From Drechslerella dactyloides (taxonomy: Eukaryota > Ascomycota > Orbiliomycetes > Orbiliales > Orbiliaceae): 64,000 nucleotides of DNA. Where the stretch lies: assembly GCA_020064725.1 (NCBI GenBank), contig JAGTWJ010000008.1, forward strand, positions 124,001 through 188,000, in the 5' to 3' direction. The notes beneath the pieces were generated by a model that searched no databases, was not told the DNA's origin, and saw only the letters and a program-made list of their open reading frames with translations. The stretch's first letter is position 1. Each line of letters opens with the position of its first letter. A program made the translations under genes and the position numbers. Of this stretch, positions 59,636 to 64,000 are shown piece after piece.

Positions 59636-60023
59636 GGTGATGTGAATAGGAATGGAGAGAGAGAGAGAGAGAGAAATTAGAAGTGAAGACAGTAACACGC
59701 GTGTATTGCCTGCTTCACATTATCATGCTATACCACCATCGCGAAATATGAGAAGAAAAAGTGGGAAGAAGAAATGAAGTGAAGTGAAGTAAAATGTAAA
59801 GTAGTGGTGGCACACCAGCGAATTAAAAAAAAAAAAGTCTGCCCCTCGCTTGTTTACATTTTATACCACAAATTCTCCCCGTCTTGGCATTCCACCCGTC
59901 AACGTCAGTTCACCACCAACCACACCCCACGCACCGCAGACGACAAAACCTCACGCGGATGGCATCGCGATAGTCGACTGTCACTCCGGCCGACTGCACT
60001 GCCAATCGAGATACCCCGCCGCG
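59636..60023. promoter_or_regulatory. bidirectional promoter region CENP-Q / MRP49
   Basis: 388 bp between divergent start codons. It carries a GA microsatellite at 59655-59674 beside the CENP-Q start and an A-run (12 A) at about 59826-59837. Confidence 0.6.
59655..59674. repeat. GA dinucleotide microsatellite
   Basis: About ten ga units in the 5' leader of the CENP-Q gene (CT-rich on the transcribed sense strand, a common fungal leader feature). Confidence 0.85.
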
Positions 60024-60757
60024 ATGCCGTCGCCTGTGGCGCGCTTCCGCTGGCTGCGAGCCGTACGTTTCCACTCACTATCCTCTGCTATAAAAACGGT
60101 CGACTGACGGTGTATAAATTATATCAGAAGCTGCACTCGATCCGCAACGGCACCGGCGCCGTCATCCTACCGCCGACAGTCCACCGGCTGTCTCTGATTC
60201 TAAACTACCGCGGGGCCAACGGCCACCTCGGCGCCGGGTACTCCTACCTACCTTCCTCCCTCAAACATCAAATCTACTATAAACTTCACTCTGCTAACCG
60301 TATGATATGTAGAAAATTCCTCCGCGAATGCCTCCCCCGCCTGAAATTCCACAATCCAGAAGTCGACATGCCCGTCTCCATCAACCGCGCCGCATCAACA
60401 GGCCCAGCAACCCTCACCGTCCATTTCTGCGACCCGCCGCCCCCACCACCCCCAAACGCCACCAGTCACACCCCCAAAACGACAAAGACACCAACGACAA
60501 CCTCCACCCTCGACATAGACATGCTCGACCGCCTCCCCGACGAGATCATGGCCGAGCTGGCCGAAAAGGCGTCGGGTACACCCTACACCGAGCCCGCGCG
60601 CCGCTCGGAGCTGGCCGACGAGGCCGAGTACCTGCGCAGACGGCGGGAGGGCAAGCTGCGCGAAAAGTTCACGATACGGCGGCAGGGCCGGCCGAAGCGG
60701 AAGGAGAAGGAGGGCAAGGTTGTCAGCGACGGGCTGGTCGGGCTGATCCAGTCGTAG
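60024..60757 (+). CDS. mitochondrial ribosomal protein MRP49-like (L51/S25/CI-B8 fold)
   Basis: Exons 60024-60062, 60128-60237 and 60313-60757 give 197 residues. The conserved part reads KLHSIRNGTGAVILPPTVHR, LNYRGANGHLGAGKFLREC and LPRLKFHNPEVDMPVSINR, the thioredoxin-like L51/S25/CI-B8 domain of Mrp49 (mL61). The remaining C-terminal half is a Pro/Thr linker followed by a charged helix and a basic tail (RREGKLREKFTIRRQGRPKR), as in Pezizomycotina mitoribosomal members. The start at 60024 lies 13 codons before intron 1. The intron 2 donor (GTACTC at 60238) is not canonical beyond GT but keeps the domain in frame. Confidence 0.85.
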
Positions 60758-61202
60758 GTGCTCTCTGTTGCGGCATTTACAGTATACTCTCCACGTATGC
60801 TATACGCATGTGTGAGGACGAATGGAGTGTATATAGGAGACAGCTGTACGATGACTGTAAATAGCAAGTTGATATCAAAAGCAGCTTAATGAACTATGGA
60901 TGGATATGCCGTGCACATAGCTGTAAAAATTGCCCGAGGAGAGCATCTATTCATAAACGAGCGAAAGGACGTATGTACACACAATCGTGCAAATGCAAAA
61001 CACTCATCCACCTCGACAAAAGACAACAATCGCACCACCACCACAACCGATCGAGAAGATAATAACCAACGCGGGCCAACCAGCCAGCCAGCTGCTACCC
61101 TGCGATCCATCAGACGTTCAAACATACACTCGCACGCACGCATAAAATCGCCAGGCGAACAAAATAAAACGAGCCATCAGTCGAACTCTATCAATGATCA
61201 GA
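60758..61202. other. intergenic between convergent MRP49 and GET2 genes
   Basis: 445 bp, AT/AC-rich, without coding potential. Confidence 0.6.
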
Positions 61203-62514
61203 TTAGACCGCCTCCTCCCCCCGCCACGAACCCACCCACGCTGCAATCCCAATCGTAAACAGCAGCACCACCCCGTCCCGCCACACCGTTGAGAACATGC
61301 CGATGTAATGCCACAGCGTCACCAGCGTCGTCCCCAGCGGCGGCGGGAGGAACCGTGAGATTGTGATGAGAGCCATGCCCGGCGGGGGCCCGCCGCGCTC
61401 GACGAGAAGGTAGCGTGTGGACTGCAGCACCAGCTCCATCGTTGCAAAGTACCAGAAGAGCGGCTACCACACACACACACACCAATCAGCTATCGAGGAC
61501 CCCTTAATCTTATTTCGATATAAGAGGGAGAGGGAGATGGAGGGGGGCTTACAATCTTAGCGTGCTCTTCAAACGTCATCCGCTGCACCTTCGTCCCGTT
61601 GAACCGCTCCGGCAGCGTCCACACGGCGTATAACCCCAACAGCACCGAACACAGCACGTGCACGACCGCCCACCACCGCGCGTACGGCGACTCGACAACC
61701 TCAGCCTGCTCTCCCGCGCCGCCGCCCGCAGCAGCACCAAACATACTCCCCAGCACCTCCGGCGGTATCCCCCCCGCGCCGCCGCCGTCCTTCGCGGTGC
61801 CGTTGCCGAAAGCTGTGCCACCGTCGGCGTTCATACCGGGAAGGCTGCCGCCGAACATCTGCTGCATGAGCTGGAAGACCGGGTCGTTCGCCGGGTCGAG
61901 CTGCGGTTGCTGCGCGTCCGCACCCATGCCCGTACCGCCTGGCGCGCCGAACAGCGGGTGGTTGAGCATCATTTGCGACAGCTGGTCATTGTCGAGCGTG
62001 AATTCGTTGGGCGGCGGCGGCGTCGGAGACGCAAAGATGTTGGGGGTATCGCGCGCGCGGTTGGGAGGTCGGTAGAAGTGGTCGGAGAGGTCCGGCTCGC
62101 CGTCCGACGAGAACGTGTCCTTCGAGGGGGGTGTCGGCGTCGACTGTGCGAGCGGCGAGGAGTCCACCGGAGCTGGTTATTCACGTCAGCACGCGACTTT
62201 ATCAACAACCGCGTCCACCCACCATCACGCATCTCCAGCAGCCAAACTGGCAGTTGATAATTGCAACGGACGGACGGTAGAAGAGGAAGAGGATGCCTAC
62301 CGTCCTTGTTGTACCCCTCTCCAAAGCCAGCGGCGGTGCGCTGCGTCTGCGTGATCCGGCGCAGCCGGTCCGCGCCCTGCCCCACCTTCTGCTTGCGCAG
62401 CTCGCGGCGGATGCGCGCCTGCTCGCTGACGGACAGCGGCGTCATTTGCGCGAGCGAGGCGTCGGACGGCGTCGCCTGCTCGGGCACCTTGGGCGTTGAC
62501 GCTTCGTCGGACAT
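61203..62514 (-). CDS. GET2: GET complex receptor subunit Get2 (CAMLG-like)
   Basis: Exons 62514-62301, 62172-61553 and 61463-61203 give 364 residues. The N-terminus has the Get3-binding basic motif of Get2: SEQARIRRELRKQKVGQGAD followed by RLRRIT. A long acidic/Pro/Gly-rich linker follows. Three membrane segments close the protein: WWAVVHVLCSVLLGLYAVW, one around LFWYFATMELVLQSTRY and a C-terminal pair ending GVVLLFTIGIAAWVGSW. Get1/Get2 receives tail-anchored proteins from Get3 at the ER. Intron 2 carries a CA/GT microsatellite near its acceptor (61468-61482). Confidence 0.85.
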
Positions 62515-63945
62515 TTATCCTGTTATCGTGTGTGTGTGGTGGGGGTGATGTGATGTGATTGGTGGTGTGTCGGGGTGATTGACGGTGCAGCTGCGGCGTT
62601 CTTAGCGGTGGCTGGCGGTGCACACGGTCGGCGGGATCAAAGCAGCAGCGATGATGTATGTAAAAGTAGAGGATGGACGGACGGATGGATAAGGATGAAG
62701 TTCAGGTGACTGTGGAGATAAAAAGACGGATGCACGATGATGCCGGTGACGGTGGTGATAGTTGGCGTGCTAGCATGCTTCGAGCTAGATGCCAAGTAGC
62801 AGGAATCCCCATCCAGCACATGCCGACCATCGTCCCTCATTGGCCGTCTACCTCTTCCAGCTTGCAATGTCGCCGGCATCCGACAAACACCAGCTCCACT
62901 CGATTCACGCCATCCGTGGAAATGAAAAGACGGTCACGCCATGCAGAGAACAGCGTGGAAGCCGCCTGGAAGGACTAGTCGACCGCCCATGTGGCCACCG
63001 GCATGAAGAAGGCCATTGTTTGCCCTGGCCGGCCACAGGTCACAGCCCCAGCACGCATGCTCCTATGACATCGCGTAGAATACACACCCACTCGACCCTT
63101 TCAATTAAAAAGCATGTGAAAGTGCGGATTGCGGACGGCATTCCTCACGTAGCGCACGTAGACGTGCATGCATACGGTATAGCCCGAGACTACGGCAGCT
63201 AGGAATATTCGTCGGACAAGTAGGATGAGATGGTACTTTTGGACAGCCGTCCTTCCTTCCTTCCTTCCTTCCCCGCGGCCGAGACATTCGAAGCCTCAGC
63301 CTCAAGAGTGTGCAAAGTGTGCAGAGTTTGCAAAGATCATTAGCTACAAATGTAATAATATCGATGTATCCGTCGACCTCGACAAGTCAAAAGTATATAT
63401 AAAAAGAGAAAGATGCAACAAGATGAAACCGAGCAAGCTGTCGACGTCGTATAACTCTGCACGAGCAGTATATACCGTTCCATCGAGTGCTCTTCTAGCC
63501 GGACCACACATGCAAAAAAACATTCAACGCCGTCAATGTCAACATTAAGAACTGAGTAAGAGTGGAATCAAACGGAAAACCAAAGAAAGGCGACCCATAG
63601 TACTCCAGGTATGGTGGTAGTAGCAATAGTTGATGGTAAAAAAGAAAATACACAGACGGAGGAGCTAGCCCATGATATGCATGCACGCCTGAACTGGGGC
63701 CGGATACCTGAATCTGCCAGGTACGGTACAGCTGAAATGCAAGTAAATGCAGCATCGGGAACAAAACAGCAGCCAACAGAACATGTAGCGGAGAGAACAT
63801 CGAAAGATCGATTTTTTCTCAGAAAAGCGAAGGGTATCAATCAGGTCGGATGAATTGCAACGCTGTAGCCTCGAATGAATTGATTGCAACGCTGTATAGC
63901 CTCGGCATGCTACGCTCAACGAGATAATACCGAAGGAAGAGTTGG
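62515..63945. other. intergenic
   Basis: GET2 promoter, followed by 1 kb without supported genes. A ttcc microsatellite lies at 63251-63272. Tandem-like copies of ttgcaacgctgta occur at 63856 and 63886. Confidence 0.55.
63251..63272. repeat. TTCC microsatellite
   Basis: Five uninterrupted ttcc/cttc units in non-coding DNA. Confidence 0.85.
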
Positions 63946-64000
63946 TTAGACAGTGCCGCCGAGCTGCTTGATTCGCGTCTGCAGTGTCTTATTCCCCTCC
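63946..64000 (-). CDS. C-terminal end of a gene running off the right edge
   Basis: Reading the minus strand from the edge gives EGNKTLQTRIKQLGGTV then TAA at 63948-63946. The codons are GC-ending and the residues form an amphipathic coiled-coil-like helix, so a real C-terminus is likely. The family cannot be told. Confidence 0.4.
   Translation of the reverse strand, partial: EGNKTLQTRIKQLGGTV

Overview
The window is nuclear DNA of a filamentous ascomycete (Pezizomycotina). The evidence is short spliceosomal introns (mostly 47-120 nt, GTRNGT donors, CTRAY branch sites, YAG acceptors), the alpha-aminoadipate lysine enzyme homoaconitase, an AcuK/ERT1-type Zn2Cys6 regulator, a fungal tetraspanin, a D-arabinitol-type dehydrogenase and a GET2-type ER receptor. 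The class is not certain. No rRNA, tRNA, CRISPR array or intact transposon was recognised. Most genes had to be assembled from exons by reading splice sites. Several (Tim13, cytochrome c, SPO22/ZIP4, the Zn cluster of the AcuK-like factor) are invisible or badly broken if only long ORFs are considered.

Left third (1-23.9 kb). The order is a possible gene end at the edge, a four-TM MARVEL-like protein, an RCC1-repeat protein, a zinc alcohol/polyol dehydrogenase (-), then a 2.7 kb gap. Next come a chymotrypsin-fold (V8/trypsin-like) protease with an unrecognised helical N-terminal half (-), a cyclin-Q-like cyclin, Tim13 (-), a Ser-rich unknown (-), cytochrome c (-), a 4.4 kb AT-rich gene-empty stretch and a tetraspanin.

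Middle (24-43.5 kb). GatC-like mitochondrial amidotransferase subunit and SEC17 (alpha-SNAP) are divergent. They are followed by a Gag1-like clamp protein (-), a secreted aspartic protease with a repeat insertion (-), homoaconitase LYS4 (-), sphingosine-1-phosphate lyase DPL1 (-), mitochondrial ribosomal protein uL30m (-) and exocyst SEC6 (+).

Right third (43.9-64 kb). A 24-exon meiotic SPO22/ZIP4 gene (-) has unusually long introns. It is followed by an AcuK-type gluconeogenesis regulator with two very long introns beside the zinc cluster (-), CENP-Q/Fta7 (-) divergent from mitoribosomal MRP49 (+), GET2 (-), and the last codons of another gene at the right edge.

The genes do not form an operon or an obvious metabolite cluster. 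This is ordinary housekeeping euchromatin: mitochondrial import, respiration and translation, SNARE recycling and exocytosis, lysine and sphingolipid metabolism, kinetochore and meiosis. The least ordinary features are the intracellular protease with a novel N-terminal domain, a 40-bp dispersed element flanked exactly by 9-bp direct repeats (second copy in a SPO22 intron), the aspartic protease whose two catalytic lobes are separated by a Thr/Glu repeat ending in a Kex2-type Lys-Arg, and a LYS4 upstream ORF that overlaps the start codon only after splicing.
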